In this document: positions 25,301 to 36,049 of the stretch, piece by piece
Layout of the letters: every line of letters starts with the position of its first letter
Numbering within the stretch: the stretch's first letter is position 1
Assembly: GCA_038373865.1 (NCBI GenBank)
Contig: JAXGGA010000484.1
Span: 1-64,000, forward strand
DNA length: 64,000 nucleotides
Source: Uloborus plumipes
Taxonomy: Eukaryota; Arthropoda; Arachnida; Araneae; Uloboridae
Reading direction: 5' to 3'
Position numbers and translations under genes: made by a program
The notes under the pieces: generated by a model
Seen by the model: only the letters and a program-made list of their open reading frames with translations
The model's database searches: none
What the model was told of the DNA's origin: nothing

Positions 25301-26851
25301 GAGTTGTACGTTCTGTTCTGTTATTTTTTAAATACGTTTCTTTTAATTTAATTCTTGCATATAGAATAAATGCATCTATTTTTAAAAGTCTGGCAGTCAT
25401 TTCTATTATTGCTACACCAATGAAGGACACTGCTGAAATTCTGCTAGTTATTTGAACATAAACTAATTTTTATTAACAGAAAAAAAGCGATATTAATAAG
25501 CACTTTATGCAAATGAATAATACTAACTCAAACTAACTTTTTACTCTTGAATTTTTTCTTACTTCTTCGAAATATTTATGTGGTAATACAATAAATTCAT
25601 AACACTAACGTATCTATTTCTTTCACAGGAGTTGGAAAAAACGCTATTCTTTGAAGAAATAAAAGCCATCGTTACCTGGAATTGTTCAATTTTGTGTACA
25701 ATAGTTTTTTCTGAAAGAAATATGCCTAAATATGTATACATTTTGAATTAAAATATGGTAGCCCTTATCAAACATTTTTTGAATAAGGGTGAAAATACTT
25801 TTTCGAACTTTCAGAGCTTTTGTTTCTTAACAGCTTTTTGAAACAAACGGTTCAATTTACTTGTATTTTCATGTAATGGTCAGCAATACGTAAGGTTAGC
25901 TTAGTTAGTTTAAATATGTTTTCACATGAAGAAGATAACGAAAAGATTAGTTGTCACTACAGAAACAAAAAGGACAAATTGCTCTAAAAGTTTGGCCAAG
26001 AGGTTGGACTGGCACTACCGTTGCTTGAGAATTTTTCAAGATTTTTCGCTTGAAGTTATCTTAGTAAAAAATGCTGCGTTCACATGTGCTCTGTGCTCAC
26101 ATGTGTCCCCCTTTCCCCATAATATATATATATATATGCGAAATTGACTCCAGATTTTACAAACCTCTAAACTAAAACAACGCATTTTTTCATTCTTTTC
26201 AACAAACTTAAAATTGCAAAAAATATATCCTTTTTACGAACTCATAAAGTCAAGAAAGCTTTTTCCCAAGAGTTACATCACCTAGGATAGGAAATATCAG
26301 GGAATTTCACAACGACGTTCATTAAATTGCAATTTCATTTTACTTTGTCTTTGTTTTAATTTCTGTAAATAAGTTAGTTTAAACGTGGTCAGTGGACCTT
26401 GTTATGGTCTAAACTTCTAAATGTTTGTGTTTAGATACGTTTTTTTCTTTTGTGTGCACCACAAAAAATTAAATATCTGTTATGATAGAGCTTTCCATGA
26501 AATATGCTAGCCATACTGGAGGTAGTAGATAATTCGTAATGCTTTTCGATTTCACGAATTCTAGATTTTACGAACGTTTTTCGTGATCTCAAGCAGTTGA
26601 TGAAATAGAGGGTAAAGTGTACATACACATATCGTTTAAGAGCAACGGTAGAAAATCTTTACTCTCTTACCGTTGCTCTGAGGTGACGATATCTTAATTA
26701 TGAACTCTTTTCAAAGATTTCATTAATTAACATTGTATAATGAATTATTAGATTTAAGTATTTCACTCAAATCATTTATTTATAATTTCTCTAGTATATA
26801 TGTACTCATTCCATGCCCCAACTATTATATATATTTTTTCATTTCTAAGTT
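22311..26851. other. Intronic stretch, few features
   Basis: Mostly AT-rich. A less AT-rich segment at about 23890-24100 (GGGCTGAGGCAGAACTTCAT; CTCGTCAGTCTGGAATAGTC) looks like an old transposon or SINE piece of unknown family. A 17-bp phrase TAGTCATCCAGATTATC at 24684 recurs as AGTCATCCAGATTATCCG at 24789. A TA run lies at 26121-26137. No exon was recognised. Confidence 0.5.
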
Positions 26852-26938
26852 TGCTAATTTTACAGTTTATTACTGTGCATTTTACGGTTACCTCTGTTTC
26901 AGTATTATACTGTAAAAACAAGCTTATTTTTGCAGTGC
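26852..26938. mobile_element. ACAGT-rich MITE remnant
   Basis: TTGCTAATTTTACAGTTTAT...CCTCTGTTTCAGTATTATAC TGTAAAAACA...TTTTTGCAG: the right-hand end of the family seen at 11.4, 33.4 and 53.4 kb. It lies 56 bp beyond the donor of CUB exon B, inside the intron. Confidence 0.65.
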
Positions 26939-26994
26939 ATATACATGGAGAAGAATACGAGCATAATTGGTGCACAGAAAATAAATAATCTCAC

Positions 26995-27185
26995 CTTTGA
27001 CGAATCTATAAATGGCTCTAAATCCCTTGACTTCTTGGGAGGAGTGGTAGCTTCTGAATTCCACTATCATCGATGGACCATTGGACATAAGTTGCTCAGG
27101 CAGCTTGTTCCCACAGAAATTCTCCAACCTTTCCCTGCGGCCGTTGATAGTGATGAAGACCATAACTGCGTCAAAGGAATCGCAG
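26995..27185 (-). CDS. CUB-domain gene, exon B (second half of first CUB)
   Basis: 191-bp internal exon on the minus strand, between acceptor GCCTTATTGTAG and donor CAAAG/GTGAGATT. Its first base completes a split codon with the AA left by exon A (Asn), then the frame runs CDSFDAVMVFITINGRRE, ENFCGNKLPEQLMSNGP, MIVEFRSYHSS and GFRAIYRFVK, leaving one base for exon C. Known: the third cysteine followed by Asp, the FCG with the fourth cysteine, the SNGPxxxVEF strand and GFRAxY are the diagnostic second half of a CUB domain. CUB modules are extracellular beta-sandwiches that bind proteins or calcium. The combination fits arthropod SOL-1-like proteins best among families I know. The family assignment is inference; the CUB call is strong. 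A MITE remnant sits 56 bp downstream. Confidence 0.92.
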
Positions 27186-28307
27186 CTACAATAAGGCATC
27201 AGAATTGCTCACATCAGAATTGAAAATTAGTATTGGTCGGGACATATCCATTTCAAAATGGAAAAATTGTCCACCTAAGAATAAGCGCCATCACAATGGG
27301 GAAAAAGCATAACCAACCATCACAATGATAGAACAGTTGTCTGACCTAATTCGAACGAAACATGCTTCGTTTAACGAGTGAAAAGCTATTCGTTTTCGAG
27401 TGAGAGAATTTGGGGTAAATGTCGTATATTTCAGTCATTTTGGTCACAAAAACTAGAATTAAATGCTGAAGAAAATTTCTTTTAAATGTCAGCATGTTAC
27501 ACGTTAAGGAAAACAGTAAACTTCTTAAATATTAAATAACTCTTAAAATTGTAGTCTAAATGTTTTGAAACTGAAAGAAGAGATGATTGATTTTAATCGA
27601 ATGCTTCAATAGTGGTACTTCTAAATAGCAAAATAAGTAACTGAATAAATAAAATAACACGAATAAAAAATAGAATAAAAAAGAAATGTAATATAAAATT
27701 CCACTGAAATAGCTGGTCTCTAAGATCGTTATTATTTTCTAGATACAATTAAAGTCAAAGATGTAGATCATTTTCATTTCAAAGTCTTTTACTTTTAATA
27801 TTATCTCCAATGACTGTTTTACGTCAAAGGAAACTGTGTGTGTGTACCGCTGATAACAGTAATTATCATACAAGCTGTTTGAATTTTCGCTGTTTATCTG
27901 ATTGGAGAACACTTTCATACGTAATAGCTTTTCACTTGATGTGATTAAATATTTAAATAAATTTTACAATGCATTTATATTGAAAACACGATAGTTCTTA
28001 CCTTTCAGGGATTTAAATCTATCCATTTTGATCTTGAGTTAAGGTAAGTAAAGTGAGAGTTACCTTTATTCCATAGTTTGTAAAGTAGCAAAGCTCTAGA
28101 TATATTGAAAACTAAGGCATAAAGAAATGACCGTAAATTTTATTTATTTAAGATAGGGTTATTGTCCGCTCGTTGTTTGAGGCATTTCAGCAAAAAAAGC
28201 ACAAATAATGCTTGAGGATTTGGATTTTTACTACCACCAATCAAATCTCTCACGCCATTAGCCATGCTTCCACTTTAACCATAAGATATGCCCAAAAAGC
28301 CTCCTAT

Positions 28308-28369
28308 TTGATGTTGAATCATGAATCTCATTGGATTAATTTGATGTTGAATCATGAATCTCATTGGAT
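28308..28369. repeat. 33-bp tandem duplication
   Basis: TTGATGTTGAATCATGAATC TCATTGGAT occurs twice, starting at 28308 and 28341, with no mismatch in the 29-bp core. Confidence 0.95.
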
Positions 28370-29571
28370 ATTTTCACATAAAAGTATTAGGTGTTCGATT
28401 AAACCCTAATTTAGTAATATCTCTTGAGGCTTTTGGACAGTGTAAAATCCACTTTCACTTACTTTAAACATTTGTGCTGCGTCTAAATTGTTTTCATTAA
28501 CAATCTTTTCGAATATACAAGAAAATGCTATCATTTTCTCGTTTCCCATTCCCTCATATTCCTTAATAAATTATTTGGATTTTTGCTGTTTAGAAAGCAA
28601 AATGTCAAATACCATTGCCTGTTAGTCAGAAAAGCCGTTCTTACAACCATAATGTATGATTAACTAAATAATAAGCATTACGTGCAAGATGGAGCATTTC
28701 TAACTGATTGTTTTCTGGAACAATAATTTTGACATCATTAAAGTCTACAGGGTACTTTTAGAGTTATTATATCCAATACAGCCTCATTTTAAGTAAATAA
28801 GATCTCTTCCGCCATTTCTTCCCCCAAATAATATTACTTACCATGTTTTGACATCTTCTAAAACCAAGAATGATCACAAGTCTCGCAGCTGAAGCAATAC
28901 ATTATTAGTTAACAAGTCTCGTTAGTAAAAATACATTTCTGTCAAGTTAAAAAAAACTGTGGCATTTTATTTTTCAAAACTACACTTAAAGCTCTAGATA
29001 AAAAAAAGTTTGAGGCATACAGTTTCTAGGAAATCTGCTTGATAAAAATTTTAAATATGAAGCATTTAAGTGGCATCAGCTGCATTTTTAAACGTGAAAA
29101 CTAAAAATTTTTTTTCCATCTCGTTTTCTTCAATTGGACCACCAGTCCAATATGGGAAAACACCGCCGTTCCATTGAAGAAAAGCATGCCATTTTTTATT
29201 TTTACAGTTTACAATGTTCATGATCTCTCATGTAAATGTATTATTGCAATGTCTATTAAATAACGTTTATAGTACTATAATAATATTAATCTCAGTTTAA
29301 AGCTCCTTCTATTATTATTCAACTAGATCTCATTGTGTCACAAGTTAAGCAATTTGAAGATTGATGAAACTTCATCTTCGGAGCATAAAGATCTGTTTTT
29401 TCAGTGATAAAAAGTAGTTCAGAGCTTTACGAAAGTTTTTCTCACTGAGGTCTAATTTACGCAGCGGTCCAATATTACGCAGCGGTCGACAAATGCTCTT
29501 GTTCAATCCTTGTTCAAAAAGTTAAAACAGTGAAACAACGTTTTAAATGAATAAAGATCAATCAAATTTTT

Positions 29572-29750
29572 GACACGTGATTTTGATGTACAAAGAACCA
29601 GTCTTCAATACAAAGAAATGAGTTTTTGGATGATAAGACTTCCGACAAAATAAATAAATAAAGACTGCCTTTATTGAATGTCTTTTCACCCATAAGCTGA
29701 TCTCTTTGTATTAAAAAAGGGGTTCATCATAACCTCGAAACACGTGGCAG
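29572..29750. mobile_element. Foldback with CACGTG ends (possible retroelement/ribozyme relic)
   Basis: The left arm starts GACACGTGATTTTGATGTAC and contains CAATACAAAGAAATGAG; the reverse complement of the right arm reads CACGTGTTTCGAGGTTATGA and AATACAAAGAGATCAGC. Arms of ~70 bp flank a short AT-rich loop. In the right arm GGGGTT-CATCAT-AACCTC forms a hairpin immediately before GAAACACGTG. That is the arrangement of stem II and the GAAAC box of a hammerhead ribozyme, but the CTGANGA box is not intact. It is probably a decayed copy. Confidence 0.5.
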
Positions 29751-31172
29751 ACACGTTATTACTAATAAACTGGCTGTGCATTTTAAACGTTGTTTAACTA
29801 TTTTAAATTTCTATAGCTTGGTTAAATTTTCTTGAAGGGGGGTGTTAAAAATTTAAAACCAGATTAATATTATATTTTCTAGAATTGCTTTAACTTCACT
29901 GTTATTAGCAAAGCAGGTTTATATATTTTTAATCAATTTCTACTGTAATCTTGCGAAACGAACAGGGCTGTTCTTAACTTGAGTTTTAAAAAAATCTAAA
30001 TAAAGAAAAAACTTACATTACAAAATATCTTAGTATTTTTTCCTCAACACACGTTGTACCAATAAGAAAAGAAAGAAATATCGCAAACAGAAACAGATGC
30101 TAAAATGCTGATTCACAACTGTAATAAAATGTTAATGTTGCACATGAAAAGTGGGATTGAAACGTATTTAAGAAAAGAGCTAAAAATACAATGCTTTCAA
30201 CAATCGAAGAGGAATGTGAATACTTTAGAATATTTAACTTAAAAAAAGGTTCTTTACAGTTTAAATTTAAGAAAAATCATGTATTTCAAAATAGAGAGAA
30301 TTAATATATTTTTTACCCTCTTAATAGCAATGCGTGATTGGTTAGTTTTAAGCGATTACTCTGTTCATATAAAATCTACTTAAAAATAAGAAATTTTTTT
30401 TTTTTACTATAAAAGTTAAAGAATAACTTTTGAATTCAATGTAATTAAAAATTTACTCGTTTGCATAAAAAGGCAACTAAACTTTTTTTTTACCATTTAA
30501 AAAAACAAAAAAAAACTTACTTTTCCATTGTGAAGTATGTTGTCTTATTGTTTTTTTTTTTGGGGGGGGGCAGCTGTTTAATCATTCAAAGGTATTAGTG
30601 ATGTCGCAGATTAATGTTCTTGAAAAAATAGAGTGTTACTTTACATTACAAAAAAGTTTTTTGAATAGGAGAGCAGGTATAGTTGATACACTTTTTACAT
30701 TGTAATTTTCTAATATGTGTTACTAATGTTAAGTACCAAAATAAAATTACAGGTTATACTGTAATATATTTTCCTATCAAGTAGCGACTTCAAAAGCTTT
30801 GTTGACATATTTCTTTTTCATATAAAAACATCATTTAAAACATTTTTTGAAATGTATCAACTTGACCACACCTGGGTCAAGATAATACATAAGTTAATAA
30901 ATTATTGTGATGACGTAATAAGCAACGAGCAGAAGTTTTTAGAATTGTTTTTTAATAAGAGTCTCATGATACATTTGAAGTATTAATCCAAGTTAGATAA
31001 TAAATGTAAATCTGATTTACAGCTGATATAAATATAGGTATGGATATCTTTCCCGAAACATTCTCTTTCAATTATTTCAAGAGGAATTTCTTTTCAATGA
31101 GTGTGTTGATCATTTCTAAGCATTTTTGGAAAAATAAACTTTTTTTTCTTTTGATGAGATTTTGGGCTTTAT

Positions 31173-31734
31173 CCCTCGTGGGTCCCTCCCATTTCAGTTA
31201 CACTCAAGACCCTTGGGGTCATAAACGACCCCAATGCTTCCTTTAATTAATTCATTATAATTATTGAATGTTACATGCATTATTTAAGTTCACACACTTT
31301 TTAATGCTAAAAAAACAAAAAATAAAACGATACAATTAAAGTAAAATTTATTTTATGAATTAAAATTATAATTTTAGAGCAAAACTTACAATAACTGTAG
31401 ATTTATTTACATCTGTTACAGACCTGAAAAAACATGATTTTTGCAAGTGAATTTCAAACACTTATGACATTTTTCAATGCATTTTCTGTCCAGTTCTCTT
31501 GGACAAAAGTTGCAACGTCCTCTTTTTTTGGCTTTCTGGGGAAGTGACCCCAAGGGTCTTGTGTGCAAAAAATGCAATTCGGGAAAAATAAAACACAATA
31601 ATAGCATTATTTTGAATAGAAAACTAGAAGAATAAAAGCCACAAAATGCCATTAAAAACAAATGGTTGATTAACAAAATATATTAAACAGAAATTGCATT
31701 GGGGTCACATATGACCCCAAGGAACCCACGAGGG
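31173..31734. mobile_element. Internally deleted piggyBac-like element
   Basis: Inverted termini beginning CCCTCGTGGGTCCCT (left) and CCCTCGTGGGTTCCTTGGGG (reverse complement of the right). TTAA follows the right end (31735-31738) and TTAT, one mismatch, precedes the left (31169-31172). TTAA plus CCC ends is the piggyBac signature. GGGGTCATAAACGACCCC near the left end and GGGGTCACATATGACCCC near the right end are short palindromes. At 562 bp it lacks most of the transposase but keeps the 3' end of the gene. Confidence 0.85.
31416..31550 (-). pseudogene. piggyBac transposase C-terminal cysteine-rich domain, relic
   Basis: About 44 codons on the minus strand reading KKRGRCNFCPRELDRKC, then CHKCLKFTCKNH and a stop. 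The spacing CxxC...C...CxxC...CxxH is that of the zinc-binding cysteine-rich domain at the C terminus of piggyBac transposases, which helps bind the element's ends. The catalytic DDD domain upstream is missing: the frame upstream of this block is unrelated hydrophobic translation. The fragment lies between the two termini of the 31173-31734 element, as expected for an internal deletion derivative. Confidence 0.75.
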
Positions 31735-32009
31735 TTAACTAACTATAACTCGAGTCAACTTGATACAAGCAACGTTATTTCGTTCGCTTAAAAATGACGT
31801 AAAATCATCAACGAATAAGTAACTTCTCGTAGGAAAAATCATCCGCCCATGTTAAGGAGCACAGTAGTGTCTTACTAATTATAATATAATTACTTGAGCA
31901 CTCTGTACGACTGTTGAAAGAAAGACATAAAAATTTACTTTGATGCTCAAAAAACTTCTTCTGTTTTTTTTTTATATTTCTTTCTGAAAATAATCTCTGC
32001 TTTGGTTAC

Positions 32010-32232
32010 GTAGCGTGCTCATCTGAAAAGTTGAGCTATGACCTTGACAATGTTTGCCTCTTTTCGGGTAATAGAGATGGGTAATTGCCACGCATTTGAG
32101 TTGGAATACTTTTGCAAAATGACAACGAGAGTTACCCAACTCAATGCAATGCCAATTACCCTTTCCTACTACCTGAAAAAGAGGAGAGCATTGTCTATTT
32201 TGGAAGTTAACTTTCCAGAGGAACACTATATG
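32010..32232. mobile_element. Foldback MITE-like palindrome
   Basis: Arms: left GTGCTCATCTGAAAAGTTGA ... GACAATGTTTGCCTCTTTT ... GGGTAATTGCCA; right (reverse complement) TCTGGAAAGTTAACTTCC ... GACAATGCTCTCCTCTTTTT ... GGGTAATTGGCA. Together they form a ~220-bp imperfect hairpin with a short loop near 32110-32130. Opposing open frames across it are a by-product of the palindrome. Confidence 0.65.
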
Positions 32233-33147
32233 CACTAGAGAATTTAAGTGCCGTCTCAACCCTAAGCCAACTAGACCCGTTCCTCACTAGAGTATATACG
32301 TTGCTCTGACTAACATGAATAACAAAATTTGAAAATTTCAGCTGTATTTATTTTTAGATTTATACTTAGCAAACTAAAAGATTCAATGTTTCATGGAGAT
32401 GAGAAATTAAATCTAAAAAAGTAAAATTCAGTTCAGAAAAGAAAGATGTGGATGACTTTTTACCGTACTTAAATAATAATAAAAAACATTAGTCTACCAA
32501 AGTTTTCCCGTTCATTTTGAATCATGTTATCTTGTGCACTTTAATTGTAGTTTTTAAGCTTACTACTATAATTTTAAACAATATATTTGATGCTAATTAA
32601 AAAGTAAGTTTTTTTCTAATCTTTTTCAGATTTATCTTGCAGACTTTTTTTGAATTTTTTAATCTGTATCGCAGACTGTTGGAAAAAAATACTACTACTG
32701 AGCTAATATCATTACTCAATTCAAAGAGTAAATTTTTTAGACGAAATTATTTTTTTAAATTCAGTTTCTAATGACATGCTGAAGATTAGAAAATACTTTT
32801 GCACAGTAAAGAGAAAATCAAAATTTCAATTATATTTATAATCTCATAAATCATCTTCTAATGAATTGCGCTGTGAAGTACGAATATAAAAATAAAGCGA
32901 GGCTTAAAGCTCTCAACAAACTTACTTTTTCGTTAGAAAAAGCGCTGGAAAGATGGGATTATGCAAGCTTTATTTAGTCTCAAAATGAATCATTTTTCAT
33001 ATCATTTAATTCAATATTTTTAAAAGAAGAGCACCCACTTTCTCTCCGATGGTTTAGAAATGAGCTCTCTCAATCGTTTCGGAAGGGAAAATAGGCAAAA
33101 AGAACTGGGGAAGGATAGAAAATTGCAAAAGATAAACATCTCCTTAC

Positions 33148-33337
33148 TTCCTGTTTTGCTCATGGGGCAAGTGGAGGTCAAAATCTGTGAAAATGATTTG
33201 TACCCGCTCTCCAACTTGTCCCACGAAAGTGTAGACACAGTGAAGAGACTTGGGATAGGGCTCTGGATAGTTCAAACTTGTGAAAGTCCCATTCTTTGTT
33301 TCTGTACTGGATATATCCTTCCCACACTGGATGGGTT
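33148..33337 (-). CDS. CUB-domain gene, exon A (first half of first CUB)
   Basis: 190-bp internal exon on the minus strand. The acceptor is strong (CCTGTTTTCCTTTCAG) and the donor is AGGAA/GTAAGG. The frame starts with two bases of a split codon, then reads PIQCGKDISSTETKNGTF, TSLNYPEPYPKSLHCVYTF, ERVQIIFTDFDLHLPHE, and leaves AA for exon B. These are the first two cysteines, the NGTFxSxNYPxxYP segment and the RVQIxFxDFDL strand of a CUB domain. NGT is a potential glycosylation site. The alternative reading past the donor stops immediately (AAG TAA), supporting the splice. The preceding exon must end one base into a codon; I did not find it between 33.4 and 64 kb. A MITE copy begins 33 bp upstream of the acceptor, so the branch point may lie at or within it. 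Confidence 0.92.
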
Positions 33338-33369
33338 CTGAAAGGAAAACAGGGAGAAATTAGTTGTTT

Positions 33370-33899
33370 CACTGCAAAAAAAAAAAAAAAAAAAACTTGT
33401 TGTTTTCACAGTATAATACTGAAAGCAGAGGTTTCAGTTTAAAACTATAAAAGTCCACTAATAAACTATAAAACTAGCTATTTTACAGTTTATTACTGTA
33501 AAACTAGCAATTTTACAGTTTATTACTGTAAAAATAGTTAATTGCACTTCATTACTATAAAATTAGCTGTATTATACTGTAAAAGCAACAGTGTAATATT
33601 GGCAGCAGAGGTTCCAAGTTAAAACTGTAAAATGCAGAGTAATAAACTGTAAAACTAGCAATTTTACGGTTTATTACTGTAAACTAGCAATTTTACAGTT
33701 TATTACTGTAAACTAGCAATTTTACAGTTTATTACTGTAAACTAACAATTTTACAGTTTATTACTGTAAACTAGCAATTTTACAGTTTATTACTGTAAAC
33801 TAGCAATTTTAGTTTACTACTGTAAAATTATCAGTTTTACAGTTTATTACTGTAAAATTAGCTGTATTTTACTGTAGAAACAATATTCATTTTTTAGTG
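33370..33899. mobile_element. ACAGT-rich MITE, copy 2
   Basis: Starts CACTGCAAAAA with CTTGTTGTTTTCACAGTATAATACTG soon after, and ends TACTGTAGAAACAATATTCATTTTTTAGTG, inverted relative to the start. The interior has the family's AGCAGAGGTTCCAAGTTAAA phrase and an expanded 29-bp minisatellite. It is inserted in the intron upstream of exon A, close to the 3' splice site. Confidence 0.8.
33655..33826. repeat. 29-bp tandem repeat inside MITE
   Basis: Six successive units of CTAGCAATTTTACAGTTTAT TACTGTAAA start at 33655, 33684, 33713, 33742, 33771 and 33800, nearly identical. Each unit contains the imperfect palindrome TTTACAGTTTATTACTGTAAA. Confidence 0.9.
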
Positions 33900-36049
33900 T
33901 TGGCTTCACATAAATGGCGAAAACGTACCTCATTTTAACTTTGACGAGTCCAGTGCTTATACGTTTATTTTTGGTGTAGCGCAAGAGTTCTCAACCTTTC
34001 ATTTTCTACGCCCCCCCCCCTCTTTGAATGCTGATGTTTGATCGCGCCTTCTCCTCCCCATGTCGTCAATAAAAGTAGCACAACCGGAAACTGAAGCTGG
34101 GTACGATAGATAAAACTAGTTATTGAGTAAAAATTTAAATAATTTCCCACACAAAACTAATATTACTAAACATAACTGCAATTTGAACATCGTAGTACTA
34201 GAACATATTATTAAGAGAACATATAAAACTCACGAACTAAGAATACATCTTGTTGACGTACATTAGGATGCATGGGTAAGGTTAGCATGCAACACCATCA
34301 GGCCCGTCATTTAGGGGGGGGGGGTCAATTGCCCCCCCTGATTTTGAGAAATCAATGCATTTATATATAAGTGGGCGTGGTTTTTTATGTTTTCCGATGA
34401 AATTGCATTGTGTTTGGACCCTTTGCCCCCCTTCCCCCTGGAAAAACTTGAAATGACGTCCCTGAACACCATTCCCTCTCACAATATTAATGAGACGGCT
34501 GGGATGTATAGGTGAAGTTGAATGCACATCAGTTATTTTCACAACAGTCACAAGAGATCTGATACGCACATTTGATACACAAAAAAAATGTTTCACTTTT
34601 GTTTTATCTTTTGTACACTCACGCCTTCATTGAATTTAGCTTAGGCCCCCCCAGGGACGCATGGCCCTGTTTGAGGATCGCTAATCTAGAGTATAAACAG
34701 TTTAAAAACCTAAGCTCGATATAATGCTATATTTTAATAAACAGAAATAAAAGCAAACTAGATTTTTAATTCCAATTTGAAAGCAGGTTAAAAATCAATT
34801 TTTCTCCCTCATTTTTGAAGCAGTTTATTCAGAGTAGAAGTTATTTTGAGAGGTACAATTTGTACAGCAAGGGACATAAAAGTTGTAGTTAAGTGAAAAA
34901 TAGCAAAAAAGAAGCTTTTATATTCGTAGTAAGTACACAATCTTATTGATAATGTTTGTAGACCTGTGGTGTATTTTTTGCACTTACTTTGTAATAAAAA
35001 TTATGCATAAGAATAAAGTATGTATAGCCGTAAAAATATATGAATAGAGAATGAGGCTTTAGATTATTTACATGCAGCTTATTTTTACACAGAGCAAACA
35101 TAACTTTGTGCACGCTAGGAAAACAAATAATGAGTATTGGTTAAAAACAAAACAAATAATAATAAGTAACAGTAGTTTGTTTCAAACCATGGGGCAAACT
35201 ATAACCTATCACATGGAAAACATAAATTCATAAGAAATCTAAGCAATTCCTTCTCTTGATATACTTGTTTGATTATTGCCTTTGATCCTTTTAACACAAA
35301 AAATCGTTGTTAGATGCAAAATAAATTAATGTACACTTTTTAAGCGGTCTATGAAAATAGTATATCAAAATAACTTTTCATCAGCTGTTTTCCTTATCAT
35401 AGCAATGTAAATATGTGATTTTCAGTCTAGAATATTTTTCACGAATACATAACATTTTACTGCCCATGACAGATTTAAACTCAAAATGGGAAACACCATT
35501 TTTCTGCCTGATGACTAAATGATAGAGTTTTCACTAGCACACATTTTGAAAAATACTAAAAAATGAAAAATATTCCTTTGTGTTGGGATAAAATATAAGA
35601 TATCGAAACGTATAGCACACAATTTTATCAAATTGAAATTCTGTTTGGAAATTCTTTCGATTATATAGCTATACGTGCGCACTACTGTTTAAATAATGAA
35701 CAGTAAAAGGTGTTGTATTGTTTGCTTTCGCACATTTTTCTTCAAAAAAATGTGTATGATGCAAAACGCCCACGCGTTTAGAGTGAATTTTAACTTGTTT
35801 TAGAAATACTTATGAGGTCTACGTATTTAATAGCCAAAGAAAATCATATATGGAAAGATCGATTCATTCCTTCAAGCCAGATGCAATAAACGCCCACAAC
35901 AATATAACCAGGAACAAAGGACAACTTATTCCTTTACATAAATATAGCTTAGAGCACTTAGATAAGTTTTTGGTCTTTCTCTAATTTATGTGTTTAGTAA
36001 ATATAAAATAAATAATAGTTATACCCATATAGATGCTATACTAACAAAA
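33900..36049. other. Stretch upstream of exon A, no gene recognised
   Basis: AT-rich, apart from C-runs at 34011-34020 and 34646-34652 and the hAT MITE at 34299. No upstream CUB exon or signal-peptide exon was recognised here. Confidence 0.5.
34299..34464. mobile_element. hAT-type MITE, copy 2, with 8-bp target duplication
   Basis: 166-bp element from CAGGCCCGTCATTTAGGGG to CTTGAAATGACGTCCCTG. It is flanked by AACACCAT on both sides (34291-34298 and 34465-34472), an exact 8-bp duplication. Eight-base duplications are the hallmark of hAT transposases. The interior matches copies at 289 and 36324. Confidence 0.9.

Larger units (their letters stand above)
3195..26994 (-). other. 23.8-kb intron of the CUB gene
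   Basis: This span separates exons B and C. It starts (minus sense) with GTGAGATT and ends with TTTTCCATTTCAG. Exon B leaves one base of a codon and exon C supplies two (G + GC = Gly), so the join is in phase. It contains the elements listed separately at 5.0-5.6, 6.7, 8.7, 9.3-10.0, 11.4, 14.0, 16.4, 19.4, 20.9, 21.9 and 26.9 kb. I see no further exon in it, but a short one could be missed. Confidence 0.75.
27186..33147 (-). other. 5.96-kb intron of the CUB gene
   Basis: Minus-sense donor GTAAGGAG after exon A and acceptor TTATTGTAG before exon B; the join is in phase (AA + C). It holds a 33-bp duplication (28308), two foldbacks (29572 and 32010), and an internally deleted piggyBac element (31173). 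The remaining AT-rich sequence shows nothing I can name, apart from a GACGT-free low-complexity T/G run at 30540-30570. Confidence 0.8.
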
